DNA of 64,000 nucleotides from Thinopyrum elongatum. Its lineage: Eukaryota; Streptophyta; Magnoliopsida; Poales; Poaceae. The position numbers were made by a program, and so were the translations under genes. The stretch covers positions 351,584,526 to 351,648,525 of the forward strand of contig CM022299.1 in assembly GCA_011799875.1 (NCBI GenBank), written 5' to 3'. The notes beneath the pieces were generated by a model that did no database searches, was not told where the DNA came from, and worked only from the letters and a program-made list of their open reading frames with translations. Of the stretch, positions 41,950-53,400 are shown one piece after another. Numbering within the stretch: position 1 is the stretch's first letter; each line of letters starts with the position of its first letter.

Positions 41950-42058
41950 CATCGTGATGGCCCCTGGCGAGACCAGCCTCGTGAGGACTGTCCTCAGGGC
42001 AATGCCGGCCTCCCTCCGCTGCCGCCACCGCCAAGGAGAAACGACGACAACCACCAAG

Positions 42059-42696
42059 ATGATGGGGCTAGGGGGCTTCCAAGAGCCTCGTGCAATCGCC
42101 TGCATCCTGGGTGGCGCTCAGGCTCCCGCCTCTCATCGCATCTTCAAGCAGTTCGTGCGGGAGGTGAATGCGGCCCTTCCCAAGCTTGAGGCATCGCGTC
42201 CCTTCAGTGGTCCAAGCACGCCATCACATTCGACTCCATGGACCAACTCAAGTGCTCAGCCGCCGACGGCGCGCTCCCGATGCTCTGCGCGCCAACCATC
42301 AGCAACGTCCTCATCACCAAAACCATCATCGATGGTGGCACGGGGCTCAACGTTCTTTCCGTCGAGACGTTTGAGACGCTCTAAGTGCCCTACGACCAAC
42401 TTCTGCCTACCAAGCCTTTCTCAGGGGTGACCGATGGCTCCACCGTTCCCATAGGGCAGATCCGCCTCCCTGTCACCTTCGGCAAGCGCGACAACTACCA
42501 CACTAAGCTCATCGACTTCGACGTCACCCACATCGGCCTCCTGTACAATGCCATCCTCGGGTATCCGGCCCTCGTCAAGTTCATGGCAGCAACTCACCAC
42601 GGCTATAATGTCCTCAAGATGCCAGGGAGTGGCGGTATCATCACGGTCGCCTGCGACGAAAAGGATGCGGTGTGCTCCCTCGAGCATGCCTATTAG
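42059..42696 (+). pseudogene. pol: protease region of element B
   Basis: After gag a frameshifted stretch begins (FQEPRAIACILGGAQAPASH). Near 42200 the frame returns to that of gag, giving ALPMLCAPTISNVLITKTII and the active-site strand IIDGGTGLNVLS (D at the usual catalytic place). A TAA stop at 42381-42383 follows, then FGKRDNYHTKLIDFDV and LGYPALVKFMAATHH, the second half of a retropepsin-like fold. Same layout as the protease of elements A and C. Confidence 0.8.
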
Positions 42697-42959
42697 GCTG
42701 CGGCGGTCGAGAACTCTGACGACGAGGGTGCCATCCTGCCTCCTGAGGCCGTCCCCAAGAAGAAGAAGCAGCTCCTCCTCAAGGGCCGTCAGGAAGCTGT
42801 GGCGCCTGCCGGTGGTGCCCCTGGCCCTGTGCCCTCTGCTGGGGTGCATTTCCCTCTCGCATAGGAAGGCGCGCCCGGCGCCCCCTAAGGACGGGCTCGG
42901 GGGCTCTCATCTGGAGGGCCTCTGACCTGACCAGCGTTACGAGGGAGGCCTTCGGGCAC

Positions 42960-43330
42960 CATGTGGAGGCATGCTTCGACGCACGCCTCCGTGAGCAAGG
43001 CGCAAGGCGCGAGGCACCAGGCGCTCAGGAGTTCATCACCGAGGCAACCGAGGAGCTTCAGGAGGCGCGAGCCATGCGTGGCGAGCGTCGCCCTGCACCA
43101 CCGGGTGCAGCCACGGCCCCTGACATGGGTGGCGAGCTGCGCGTCTGTGTCAACATCCCAGGTCTCAACAGGGGTGCTTCGTAGGGCCTCTTCTGGCCGG
43201 GCCGCGTCGGCCAGAGCGGGGGCTACCCCTGCAGCTACGTCGGCATGCCGTTCGGCCTGCTGAACATGGCCGCCTCGTACGAGCGCTTCATGCAGGGAGC
43301 CTTGGCGGCCCGCGAGGCAAGGCGCCAGGT
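42960..43330 (+). pseudogene. pol: RT remnant of element B
   Basis: Only two pieces of the reverse transcriptase survive: a stretch with GGELRVCVNIPGLNR (fingers region) and, after a stop at 43182-43184, SYVGMPFGLLNMAASYERFM (motif before the catalytic box). The segment between them and everything after, including YVDD, RNase H and integrase, is gone. This shows that B was once a full gypsy or derives from one by internal deletion. Confidence 0.75.
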
Positions 43331-44884
43331 GGTCCTGACAGAGGAGGTGTCGGATCCTCGTGAGCCCTCCGGACCTGCAGAGCCACCCGGGCCTCAGGAT
43401 CCGGTTGGCTCGTGAGGAGCGATCTCTGCAGCACGCGTCTTCAGCTACTCCAATGCCTCTACAACGATGGTGCCAGGTGACTTTTTGGTTTCTTCAACTG
43501 AGGGCGCCCCCCGGGCTGCATCATCCTCAGGCTACTGGGGCCCGCCCTCATAGCTGTGCCATTTTGATTCGTGTACTCTGGACCAGTTACGCATGCTCAA
43601 GTTACTATGGTTGTTAACGTTACGCCTGACGACCCGTCATCTCTAGAGTCACCTTTGTGATTCCCGTGCGTTGCTGACCCGCCTCTTGCTCGTCCCACGA
43701 CGGGGGCTGCTGGCACGGCGTCTGTGCTCGGGTCCGTCCCTGCAGCGCTGGTAAACCTAAGAGACCGAGCTCTGGCTCGCGGCCGGCCCCGCGCACGTCA
43801 CCTCACTGGGTCCTTAGTGCCTTCATCTTCTCGCGGAAAGATCACGGGCAGGATAGCAAGCGCGGCTGCCCTTTGTGTTTCATGACTAACTCGCAGGAAC
43901 CTCCAGAGGCAGGACCTCGAGTGGCTTCGCCAACACCCCACCACCTCAGAAGGACGCCACACCACATGCTGAGGGGCTCAACCCCTCTCAGGTACCCTCG
44001 CGGGGCACGCCGCTCCTTTCTCGCGCAAATCGCTTGCACGTTAAAGGGGGGCCCTTGAGCACCGCGCCTCAGGGGCTCTTATGGGCCCTCGAGCCCTCAT
44101 CACATGGCCTTGACCACGACATCGCGACCTGCCATACCAGCGGCGGCTGAGCCTCGCTCGAGAGCCGGGTCCCGAGGACGTAGAGCACCATGATGAGTGG
44201 CAGAAATGGGTTCGCGGAGCCCCACGGAGGGGTAGCGTCAAGGGAAGGGTGCGGCGTGACGCGGGCAGCGCTCTCCTTTCAAAATATAATGGACATCAGC
44301 ATTCTCACACGCCCCTCGCAGGGTTCATTTTGGTTTATTTCAGGACAGGAAGCTCGCCCTCACAACGAGAAGGTCACCACAACCTGCAAGCTCGCTAAGA
44401 TAAGTCACCTCACACGCGCAGGCGTGAACCTCACAGTCGGCACTTTTGTTTCCTGTGATTTTGCTCGGGCAAGGAAACTTCCCCCTTAGTCTTTCGGGAG
44501 CTGCTTGCGCGCCAAAGGGGACCCCCCGAGCATCGCGCCTCGAGGGCTCTTACCGGACCTCGGGCCACTCACCTCCTGGCCTTGACCACGGCATCGCGAC
44601 CTGGCATACCAGCGACGGCCGAAGCCTGCCTGGGGACTGGGTCCTGTCGGCGTAGAGCACTAAGCTATCGCGAGGATAAAAGGGGAGACCGTGCCCAAGT
44701 GGGAAACGCAGTTACGACATAAGATTGGGAATGATAACATTAAAGTGCGAGCGTCACGGTTTTTACATACCCCCGCGGGGCTCTTCATGATTTTTGCGCA
44801 GGAATGAAACAAAAGGAAAAGGCCTCCTGAGGATCGCGGCCCAGGCAGCATCACCCATGATGCCGGGCTGGCACCATTCCTCCC
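43331..44884. other. non-coding 3' region of element B with a duplicated segment
   Basis: No coding sequence recognised. About 145 bp at 44044-44190 recur, imperfectly, at 44512-44658 (gggctctta..., ccttgaccacg...catcgcgacctg, ggcgtagagcac). Confidence 0.6.
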
Positions 44885-45670
44885 CTAAGCCCGGGCGTGG
44901 CGACGCGACAGCTCGTAGTAGTCGTTGTCACTCAAGCTTGGTCCGGAGGAAGCGCTGCTGCTGCCGGAGGAATCACGGACAAGGCCAAGGGCAAGTTCAC
45001 CGCGAGAGGCTTCATCGCCTCGCCGGCCTATTGGGGGGTCGCCGTCTCGATCACCTCCCCTGGGGCAGCACTCCAGACATCGGCCATCCTCTCCAAAGAC
45101 TTTGAAGAAGGGCGTCGATGCCCCGTCGTACTCAAAGTGGATGGCGTGCCTCCCCTCTAAGTTGTAGGCGCGGGCGATCGCGCCCCATCCCCGGGTCATG
45201 AAGACATCACCGGAGTAGACGGCCTCGACCTCCGCATCTGAAGCTTGGCTGTAGCAGCCGTCGTGCTTCAGCCACAGCTCGACGGGCCCCTTCGGCGGTA
45301 TCTCCCTCGCCAGGGACCACAGGAGCCGGATCCACGTGCGCGGCGGCATTGCCGTCCACACCACGAACTTGCGGGTCGTGCTGCATGCATGGGCTTGCAG
45401 GCAAGGTGGTCGCGCGGCCATTGCTTGTTCTTCCCCACGACTCTGTCCCCCGTGACTTCCATGGCTGCTCCCGCGGGTGGGGATATGCACACGAACATCT
45501 GGGCTAACGGGGAAACCCGGCGGGGTGCGTTCGTGCCCGGGTCGCGCCTCCGTGGGCGCTGCGGTGGCCTCGCAAGGGCAGCCGTGTCTTTTCTTTGGCG
45601 GGAGCAACTCCGGTTCAACCTAAGGGGCCTTTCCCTTCTCGGCGGACGAGAGCCTCCTCATTGGCGCCAT
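44885..45670 (-). pseudogene. antisense B3-domain-like gene in element B
   Basis: On the strand opposite to B, a 261-codon frame runs from ATG at 45668-45670 (MAPMRRLSSAEKGKAP) to a TAG at 44885. One stop (45620-45622, codon 17) interrupts it. Residues about 101-201 resemble a B3 DNA-binding fold: KFVVWTAMPPRTW, then VEAVYSGDVFMTRGWGAIAR, a short helix, and HFEYDG....FFKVFGEDG. The tail is acidic and Ser-rich. B3 proteins are plant transcription regulators that read DNA in the major groove. Assignment rests on the G-W-x3-AR and YDG/VFG pattern and needs a profile search. A TATA box lies 97 bp upstream (45767-45772). Single exon. Confidence 0.5.
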
Positions 45671-45766
45671 GAATGCCCTGGCGAGATGGCGGCACGGCGA
45701 AGAAGAAGAAAGGGCGAGCAGCGGGAAGACGAAGATGGGCTGGGGGTTCTGCCCCCCCCCCCCCCA

Positions 45767-45772
45767 TTTATA
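45767..45772 (-). promoter_or_regulatory. TATA box of the antisense gene in B
   Basis: Minus strand reads GCCTATAAATGGG followed by 14 G. It is about 97 bp upstream of the ATG at 45670 and about 245 bp inside the 3' LTR. Confidence 0.6.
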
Positions 45773-46015
45773 GGCGAAGGAAGGCTAACCGGCGGCCTCC
45801 CACTCTCCAAGTAATGATGGCCCCGTTGCATGCACCAGGCAGTTGTCAAGACCGAGTAGTTGCCGAGGCAGCGTGGGGAAGCGGAGACACCCACGTCCCA
45901 TCGAGCGCCATGCGTCAGCCTGGCCCGTAGGTGATTGAGGCCTGCGGCGCTTCGCCCTTGCCCCTTGGCTTCGCCTCGAAGCCAAGTCCGAGCGCGCCTT
46001 GGGCCCGGGGGCTAA

Positions 46016-46881
46016 TGTCGGCGTTCTGGGAACCAGGGTACCCAAACTTGCCTGCCTGCAGCCCATGGCGTGGCTCCATCGACGGCCTGGTACGGCCCGT
46101 CTACAAGACCGCCAAGGCAAGACCCTCGCGAGGGGCCAAGCCTCGTGAGGCGGACGACACCAAGGCCTCCCGAGGGAGTGGCCTCCCCAGGCGGCCTCCC
46201 GAGGAGCAGAGATTTATATGCAGGTACCCAGCCTCATGAGGCTACCATGATGCAAGCCATGACGACAAAGGCAGGCGGGCGCCAGTGGGCGCAGAGAAGG
46301 CAATTTTCTCTTTGGTGCTAAGGAGGAAAGGGCAGGCGTGGGTTCCCGAGGAATCAGGCAAAGGTTTCCATTCTGGTGCAATGAGACCAAGACCGCCAGC
46401 ACGGCAGGTCGGATGTCATCGCCGAGCCTACCGCTGCGTCATGACCAGAAGCTTTGCAGGCGAAGACCACCTTTCGTCAGGATAAGATGTACTAATTGTC
46501 CCCTTTCAAATTGGCCACTGTGGGACCCCTTCCCGCCTATGTTTTGGGGGAAGAGGACCGAGGCCACTATAAATATAGGTTAGCCACCACCGTAGAAGGG
46601 GTCGACTCATTCCCTCACCCCCGAACCTCGCGAGGTTGTTCATCCCATGTACTAGTCTATCCTCAGCCCCTCATGAGGCCAATCCACCACAAAGCAGGAG
46701 TAGGGTCTTACACCGCAAGGTGGCCCAAACCTAGGTAAACTGCCATGTTCATCTTCTTCCTCGTTCATGTGAATCGAGCTAGGCCGTGGGGCGACGGGCT
46801 GGTAGGCTGGATAGGTTGAGTTCTTCGCACACGCCCCAGAGATCGAACCTTTCTTGGGTCTGCGGATCCCTGAATCCGACA
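46016..46881 (+). repeat. 3' LTR of element B
   Basis: 866 bp, TGTCGGCGTTCTGGGAACC to GAATCCGACA. Preceded by a purine-rich edge (gcccgggggctaa) and, unusually for a 3' LTR, followed by TT and a primer-binding-site copy (46884-46901). TATA-like ctataaatatag is at about 46568-46579. U5 hairpin at 46708-46738. Confidence 0.85.
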
Positions 46882-46883
46882 TT

Positions 46884-46901
46884 TGGCGTGCCAGGTAGGG
46901 G
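46884..46901 (+). other. primer-binding site after the 3' LTR of B
   Basis: TGGCGTGCCAGGTAGGGG. The inverted LTR of element D is joined exactly after its 18th base, with GGGG shared by both sequences. Confidence 0.7.
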
Positions 46902-47384
46902 ACAAGTAGTACGTCTTATCCTGACGAAAGGAGGTCTTCGCCTGCAAAACTTCTGGTCGTGACGCAGTGGTGGGCTCGGTGATGACATCCGACCTGCCGT
47001 GCTGGCGGCCTTGGTCTTGTTGCATAGGAATGGAAACCTTTGCCAGATTCCTCGGGAACCCACGCCTGTCCTTGCCTCCTTAGCACCAAAGAGGAAACTG
47101 CCTCCTCTGTGCTCGCTGGCGCCCGCCTGCCTTGGTCGTCATGGCTTGCATCATGGTAGCCTCATGAGGCTGGGTACCTGCATAGAAATCTCCGCTCCTC
47201 AGGAGGCCGCCTGGGGAGGCCACTCCCTCGGGAGGTCTTGGGTCATCCGCCTCGCGAGGCTTGGCCCCTCGCGAGGGTCTTGCCTTGGCGGTCTTGTAGA
47301 TGGGCCATACCAGGCTGTCGATGGAGCCACGCCGTGGGCCACAGGCAGGCAAGTCTGGGTACCCTGGTTCCCAGAATGCCGACA
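46898..47384 (-). repeat. 3' LTR of element D, truncated
   Basis: Minus-strand LTR starting TGTCGGCATTCTGGGAACC at 47384 and cut after about 485 bp. It is the inverted relative of LTR B (46016-46503). Confidence 0.82.
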
Positions 47385-47698
47385 GTAGCCGCCGAGCCCA
47401 AGGCGCGCTCGGACTTGGCTTTGAGGTGAAGCCAAGGGGCAAGGGCGAAGCGCCGCGGGCCCCAATCGCCTGCGGGCCAGGCTGACGCATGGCGCTCGAC
47501 AGGACGTGGGCGTCTCCGCTTCCCCACGCCACCTCGGCAACTGCCTAGGCTGACAAAAGACTGGCGCCCGCTACCTTGCCATCATTGCTTCCCTTTCGCC
47601 TTGCTCCAGATCCCCTTTCTCCCAGCCGAGAACATCTCCAGATCCAATCGAGCTCGACCCCTCGTCCTTCTACAACTCCGGCGCCGGTGACCTCACCG

Positions 47699-48917
47699 AT
47701 GGCTCCCAAGAAGCCGCAGCCCGCGGCGCACGCCACAAGCTCTTCCTCCTCTCCCGCACCTGCACTCAATGCATCCTCCATCACCAAGGAGGGGCACCTT
47801 GCCCTCGTGCTCCCGTATACGGCGAGTGAGGAGAACGAGTGGAAGGAGACCATAGTCTGGGCCGGCTCCGCCGAGCAGCGGACCCTAGCGTGGATAGTTT
47901 ACCCCTTCTTCTTCCATAGCATCTTCGCGGGGCTCGTGCCCCCTCTCTCCGGGTTCTTCACCGCCATCCTCGACCATTACCAGGTTCAGGCCCTGCACTT
48001 CCAACCTCTCTCCATCCTCGTCCTGTCCATCTTTGCCTTCTACTGTGAGGCGTTCGTGGGCGTGAAGCCCTCCGTGCTGCTCCTTCGGCACTTCTTCTAC
48101 CTGCGGCTGCACGATCCGACCAAGCGCTCTGGCTGCGTGTCCTTTGTCGCGGTCCACAAGAACAACATGCTCATGAGGACCGGAAAGAAGGTGGAGAACT
48201 TCCGGCGCCAGTGGGTCTTCATGGATGCCAAGGGCCTCAACGCGCGGCTGGAACTGCCAACCCAGCTGCCGGAGAAGCTCGATAGGTGGGGTCACGAGAA
48301 GTTCTCCGACCCCCTGGCGGCACCTGTCCTGAGGAAGATGACCGCATATATGGACGCCAGGGCGCTGACGGGGGGCATGCTCGTGAAGGAGTTCCTGTCG
48401 CAGCGCCTAGCCCCACTCCAGTCGCACACGCGCCCCCTGTGGGAGTACCAGGGCGCAGCGGACAATATCAGGCTATGCTCGGAGGGCTTGTCGGGCGAGG
48501 AGCTGGACAAGGCCATGAACACCCTACTCGAGGGGGAGTCGGGCAACCTCCCGGAGGCCTACGCCCCGCTGTACCGCCGAGCCAACAGGGAGGCGCTGGT
48601 CCCCGCCATGCCCGTCTTTAATGAACTGGGGCTCGCGTCACCTGAGCACCCTAATGCCCCGGTGCCGGTGTCCTCTAGCGACAGCGTCGACGAAGAAGGC
48701 AAGGAGGACTCGGAGGCGACTGAGGATGACGTAGCGGAGATATCTCCCCCGTCATGAGGCGAACTCCTCCGTGGCTTCATCGATGACGACGACGCCGATG
48801 AGCCCCCGGGCGCGAAATCCCCGTGCTCCACCGGGGTCCTCACGAGGTCGGGGGCCACCCCTCGGGCCCTCCGCAGGCCGGGCCGGGCGATGCCGAAGAA
48901 GAGCGGGGCGGCACCCC
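47699..48917 (+). pseudogene. antisense gene of element D, part 1 (Transposase_28-like)
   Basis: Starts MAPKKPQPAAHATSSSSSPA at 47699. The conserved core (residues about 75-200) contains GLVPPLSGFFTAILDHYQV, FAFYCEAFVGVKPSVLLLRH and RHFFYLRL, typical of the plant 'putative gypsy type transposon' family (Transposase_28). Its function is unknown. A TGA at 48755-48757 interrupts the frame, which then continues in the same phase (GELLRGFIDDDDADEPPGAK) to 48917, where element C entered. Related in plan to the antisense gene of C. The reading direction is opposite to D and it begins 315 bp from the LTR. No TATA box was found. It continues at 62237. Confidence 0.7.
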
Positions 48918-49446
48918 TGTCGTGGAATTGCCACGGCAGATGTCCTAGTATGAGGACTTAGGTGTGGAGCCATCGCGACGAGGTTAGCTTGAAGGGGTTA
49001 AAACAGGACAAGGGACACAGAGTTTACCCAGGTTCGGCCCCTCTCAACGAGGTAAAGGCCTACTCCTGCTTTAGGTTGTATTTCTTGGGTTTCGATTACC
49101 AGGGAGCGAATACGCTTGACCTAGTTCTCGACTCGTTGTTTCTTGCCCTAACCCGCCGCCAGGTCACCCCTTTATATACACAGGCTGATGCCCGGCGGCT
49201 TACAGAGTCCCGGTCGGCTCATACACAACGTGTCTGGCTCGGTGACAGAACTACACTTTCCTTAACATACAAGTTAAACATATGGCGGTTTACGCCCGCG
49301 GGCCTCAAGTCTCCTCCGGGTCTTGGGCCTTCAGTAAGCTTGCTTCATGAACCGCCATCTCTTCTTGGGCCTCTTCATTATGAACCGCCAGTGGCATGAC
49401 CCGGCCCCTCCTGGGCGGGTCATACCCAATAGTTATATCCCCAACA
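48918..49446 (-). repeat. 3' LTR of element C
   Basis: 529 bp, TGTCGTGGAATTGCC...CCCCAACA on the + strand. U5 hairpin at 49023-49056. TATA-like tttatatacacagg (ctgtgtatataaa on the minus strand) at about 49171-49184. Confidence 0.93.
49023..49056 (-). promoter_or_regulatory. U5 hairpin motif, element C 3' LTR
   Basis: TTTACC pairs with GGTAAA (49051-49056). The inner ctc..caacgag can pair again. Same in the 5' LTR at 61808-61841. Confidence 0.5.
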
Positions 49447-49725
49447 TTAGGCCCCAGGTTGATGTGAACTTGTTCATATCAATCTTCAACACTTCAAAAA
49501 AATCCTTCCTCATCTGTCCTCGCGGGATCTCATAACCCGCCGTGGCGTCATCTCCTGAAATTGCGGTAACCCACCGTGATGTCATCTCACATTAATATCA
49601 CACGAGACCCAAATCTTAATATGTCGTCACTTTAATGAATCTCCGAAAATTGAGGCATCTGTGCTGTCACATATCCATTTTTTAATCTCCTCAATTCCCG
49701 CGCATGCCACTTATCCTTTCTGCCT

Positions 49726-49731
49726 TATAAA
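49726..49731 (+). promoter_or_regulatory. TATA box of the antisense gene in C
   Basis: ccttATAAACAGGG, TATAAA at 49726-49731, 280 bp inside the LTR edge and followed by a pyrimidine-rich leader. The predicted first, non-coding exon ends at 49909, and a 5'-UTR intron runs 49910-50434 (GTAAGT...TTGTAG). Confidence 0.6.
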
Positions 49732-50450
49732 CAGGGCCAGGGGTCCCTTTCACTTTTCCCCTTGCCTCCTCGTCTTCATCCTCTTCCTCACGACGCTTTC
49801 ACGCGCCCGAGCTCCACCGCCGACCTCGCGAACTGCCTCAACTCCGGCCGCTGCATCGACCTGAACGCACCAGAGCACCGCCGCGCGCCTCCGCTGTCCA
49901 ACAGCTCTGGTAAGTTCTCCTCTTTCCTCACCGCAGATCTCCATTAGGGTTTGTTTGAGTTCATCAGAGTTCATCTCTGTTCTTCCCTAGATCCTGTAGT
50001 TTTTGATCCAAGTGTAGTACCAATCTTGTGCGGTAGCAGTTTGGCACTTGTTTTTAATATCTAAACGCCTCCCCTCCATAAAAGATCTCATCTGAGTATG
50101 TGAACTGTCTTGCTGCCGCCACTTTATTTTTAGAATTTTTCTTCATTATCTGAACTGCTGTAGATCCAAAATTATAACATCGATCTGTGAAAATTGTTTG
50201 TCCAACACTTAGCAATTTTTCCACTTCACATATCTGAAAATCGATAACTGTGCGGGCGGCTTAACTCATAAACCGTAACCCGCCAGGTACCATTAGTCCC
50301 CTTTTAAGCCGCCAATATGAATATCTGCATATTTCAAATGCTCATCTCCCGGCTTAACATAGTAACATTTCACCTTTGAATCCATGATCCGGTTAATAAT
50401 AAGATCATAAGCCGGTAATGTTTTCGTCTTGTAGGCCTTTTTTCTCAAAA

Positions 50451-53400
50451 ATGGTCAAGACCGTCACTGCCTGCAACTGGGTCGTTTCCCGAGTCACCGA
50501 GGAAGACTTGAGAGATTATGTTCAAACTGGCGTTTTAGCCACAAAAAAAAGCCATCCACTGGAGGGTCCCAGGCAATGAGACTCGTCCTGAGCCCAAGGA
50601 CGGTGAAGTCATCGTTTTTACTGATCACATAAACCGGGGCTTCAGCCCTCCTGGCTCAAAATTCTTCCGCGATGTGTTGCATTTCTTCAAACTCCATCCA
50701 TAAGATATCGGCCCAAACTCCATCTCAAACATCTGCAACTTTCAAGTGTTCTGCGAGGTGTACCTTCAACAGGAGCCCACCGTAGAGCTATTCAGGGAAT
50801 TTTACTACTTGAACCGGCAAAATGAATTCACTGATGGGCCTAGTTTGGAGCTAGGCGGCATATCTATACAACGCCGGAAAGAAGCCACCTTCCCAGCTGC
50901 CACTCTTCCCAGTCACCCCAAAGACTGGAACCAGACTTGGTTTTATTGTCAAGATACTTCACCGGAAGGAGAAAACCCCTTGTCGGGTTATCGCGCTAGC
51001 CGGCTTAGTAGCAAACATCATCTTCCAGACCGTATCAGCACAGCAGAGCGGAAGAAATATGTGCCAGTTTTTGCAAAGATCCGGCCCTTGATGGCCAACG
51101 GCTTGACCGAAATTGATCTAGTTCACTGCTGGGTCGCCTGGAGAGTTTTGCCTCTAAGCCGCCGGCCCGGCTTAATGTGCGAGTATATCGGCGAGCTAAC
51201 AGATCCTCAGCGCCACTGTCAGATCAAAATAACTGAGGAAGACATCAATAACATGACCAAGACTCTGCTGAATGAGAGCTTGGCAGATTGCAGTCAAGTT
51301 GGACTGAGTCCTTTCTGCACTTTGAATAAGCCACCAGCTGTAAGTTTTGAATCAAGCTCATACTTGACTCATATTTTGATTTGTACAGCCTGTTCATACT
51401 CATTCAAATGTTTACAGGCCGATTCACCCTTTTGGACCAAGAAGCTTCAAGATAAGCCAAAGAAGCTCCGGACGAAGAACAAGGCTAAAAAGCCTGCTAA
51501 GAAGAAAACCAATACCACCGAGTTATTCAACTTAGATGAGAATGATGATGATGAGTCGAAGGTAGAACTTGATTCCCTTGGCTCATTTTTTGTACATCTT
51601 ATTAACAATGACCATTATCAGGATGATGCGGAAGCCAGCCGTGCAGATGATGACGAGGTAATTATCCTTTCCTCCAGCTCAGAACCTCTGCCAACACAGA
51701 AAACTCGACAAGCAAGCCGGAAAGTAAGATTTTCTCACCCTTTAGCTTACTTGGACCCCAACTTTCTTTTGAAGAAGCAGCAACACGAAGCTCGCCGCAC
51801 AACCCGGCGCAGTGGAGGTGGAGCTTTATCCTCCGGCTTACCGAATACCCCAGCACCTCGCAAACGTCGACCGGAGGTTTCAAAACTTTCTGACTTAGAT
51901 TATCCCAAGGCAGGTTTCTTCCGTCAACCTCTTAATCCATCTGATTCAAACTATCAGGGAACATCTCACTCCTCCTCCGGCGACTCAACGGGAACTCAAA
52001 TCCCAGCCTTCAAGACCATGCCTGGGTAAGGGTGCATTCAATCAGTCGAAACTTCATGCTTAATCAATATGCTGACATCTTTGTATTTTATTTTCCAGTG
52101 GTATGGCCAAGCCCAGCAAGAAGGCGAAATTGAACAAGCCAGCTGAAGACTCCAACCCTTCTGAGCCGGAAAAACAATTGCCAGAGACCTCTTATCCAAC
52201 CGCTGAGGCCACCATTGATGACCCGCAACCAGAAGAGCACGACGTTACCATCGACCCTATGGTCGTTGAGCCGGTGATCCCTAGTCCGCCGAGTCCCATC
52301 AAGCCTATTGAAGAGAAGGCTGACGATGTCGTCATCACCGGGTTTGGTTATACAGCGCCGGGTAACCCCACTGTCTTATCCAAGCACAATGCCAAGGAAG
52401 AGATTACTGCTGCTGACAAAGGCAAGTGGAAGGTAGACTTAGAAAGCTACGCCCAATTTGGCGCTCAAGAAATCCATTCCGGTTATTTGAACCGCTTATA
52501 TACCAGCCGTGATTTTGAAGCCGGCTTGGTCAATCTGATGAAGGAACGTTATGAGGTAATTCAATCAACTCCTCCTCATAAGTATATTGATATCAGCCGC
52601 CAAGTCTATAAAGTATGATAGGATTGAATACTCTGTAGACTTTCAAATAGTCGTAAAAATAGAAGAATATCATCACTAGTAGCCCCCAAGGGCCGGCTTA
52701 ACTATTATGTTAAGCCAGGACTTCAATTAGCAGTAATCAACTGTGCACCTGTACTTCAATTAGCAGTAATCAACTATGCACCTGTAGCCCCAAGGATCGG
52801 CTTAATTAACATGAATAAGCCGGGACTTATCACCATGCATGAAACCAATATCCCAACATATAGTCTTTATAAACTGGACCATATCATTTTGTCCGGGTCA
52901 GTAGAGAATTTTGTCTTAAAAAAGAGCAATAGTCATTAGCCCCCAAGTGCCAAGGAAAATACTTGTATTGTGCTTGGGACTTTAAAAATAATCATGATCA
53001 TAATACCTTCCATATTTGTTCATGTCACAGGATGAACTAACAGAGAAGGATTCACAGCTCAATGATCTGAGGGCCAATGTTAAAACTCAGCAATCCGAGA
53101 CATCCAAGGCCAAATCAGAACTGAAGACTGCTTTGGAAAACATTGAGCAGCTTAAGCAAAGCTTCAATGCTAATAAAACCGGCTGGGAGACCGAGAAGGC
53201 AGCTCTATTGAAGAGAGCAGAGGATGCTGAAGCCGCTCTTAAACCGGTGACTGACGAGTTGTCCGTTTTAAGGCAGCAGATCAATAACATGTCATCAACC
53301 ATTTTTGGTAAGTAGTAAACATGACTCTTGTCATCCCAATAAACATACTATAAACATCTGCCGGCTTATTAACAAATTTACTGATACAGGCTCTCGGAGC

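Larger units (their letters stand above)
40065..46881 (+). mobile_element. Element B: non-autonomous gypsy (Tat-type) with antisense cargo gene
   Basis: + strand element: truncated 5' LTR (40065-40317), PBS (40320-40337), gag and protease, a small RT remnant at 43100-43330, then 1.5 kb of non-coding sequence, an antisense B3-like gene (45670-44885), and the 3' LTR (46016-46881). The RT catalytic box, RNase H and integrase are absent, so it depended on a relative in trans. The LTR and adjoining 3' internal part match those of element D. Confidence 0.82.
45858..47542. repeat. large inverted repeat, arms about 645 bp
   Basis: 45858-46503 is the reverse complement, with about 10% differences by eye, of 46898-47542. 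Each arm holds the 3' end of a gypsy internal region, the polypurine edge and the first ~485 bp of an LTR. The spacer (46504-46897) is the rest of LTR B plus the PBS. Confidence 0.85.

Noticed and set aside
41702..42430. 242-codon ORF overlapping gag/protease of B
   Set aside because: Mostly a shadow of the gag frame (Ala/Thr-rich, no domain). Only its last part coincides with a short protease stretch after a frameshift.
45752..45765. Run of 14 C as a functional G-quadruplex beside the antisense TATA box
   Set aside because: A single homopolymer run is error-prone in sequencing and has no counterpart in D or C to compare with.
51562..51621. Extra 60-nt intron in exon 2 of the antisense gene of C (GTAGAA...TATCAG)
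   Set aside because: The frame is open and unremarkable through it, and the donor is weak, so I did not include it in the gene model.
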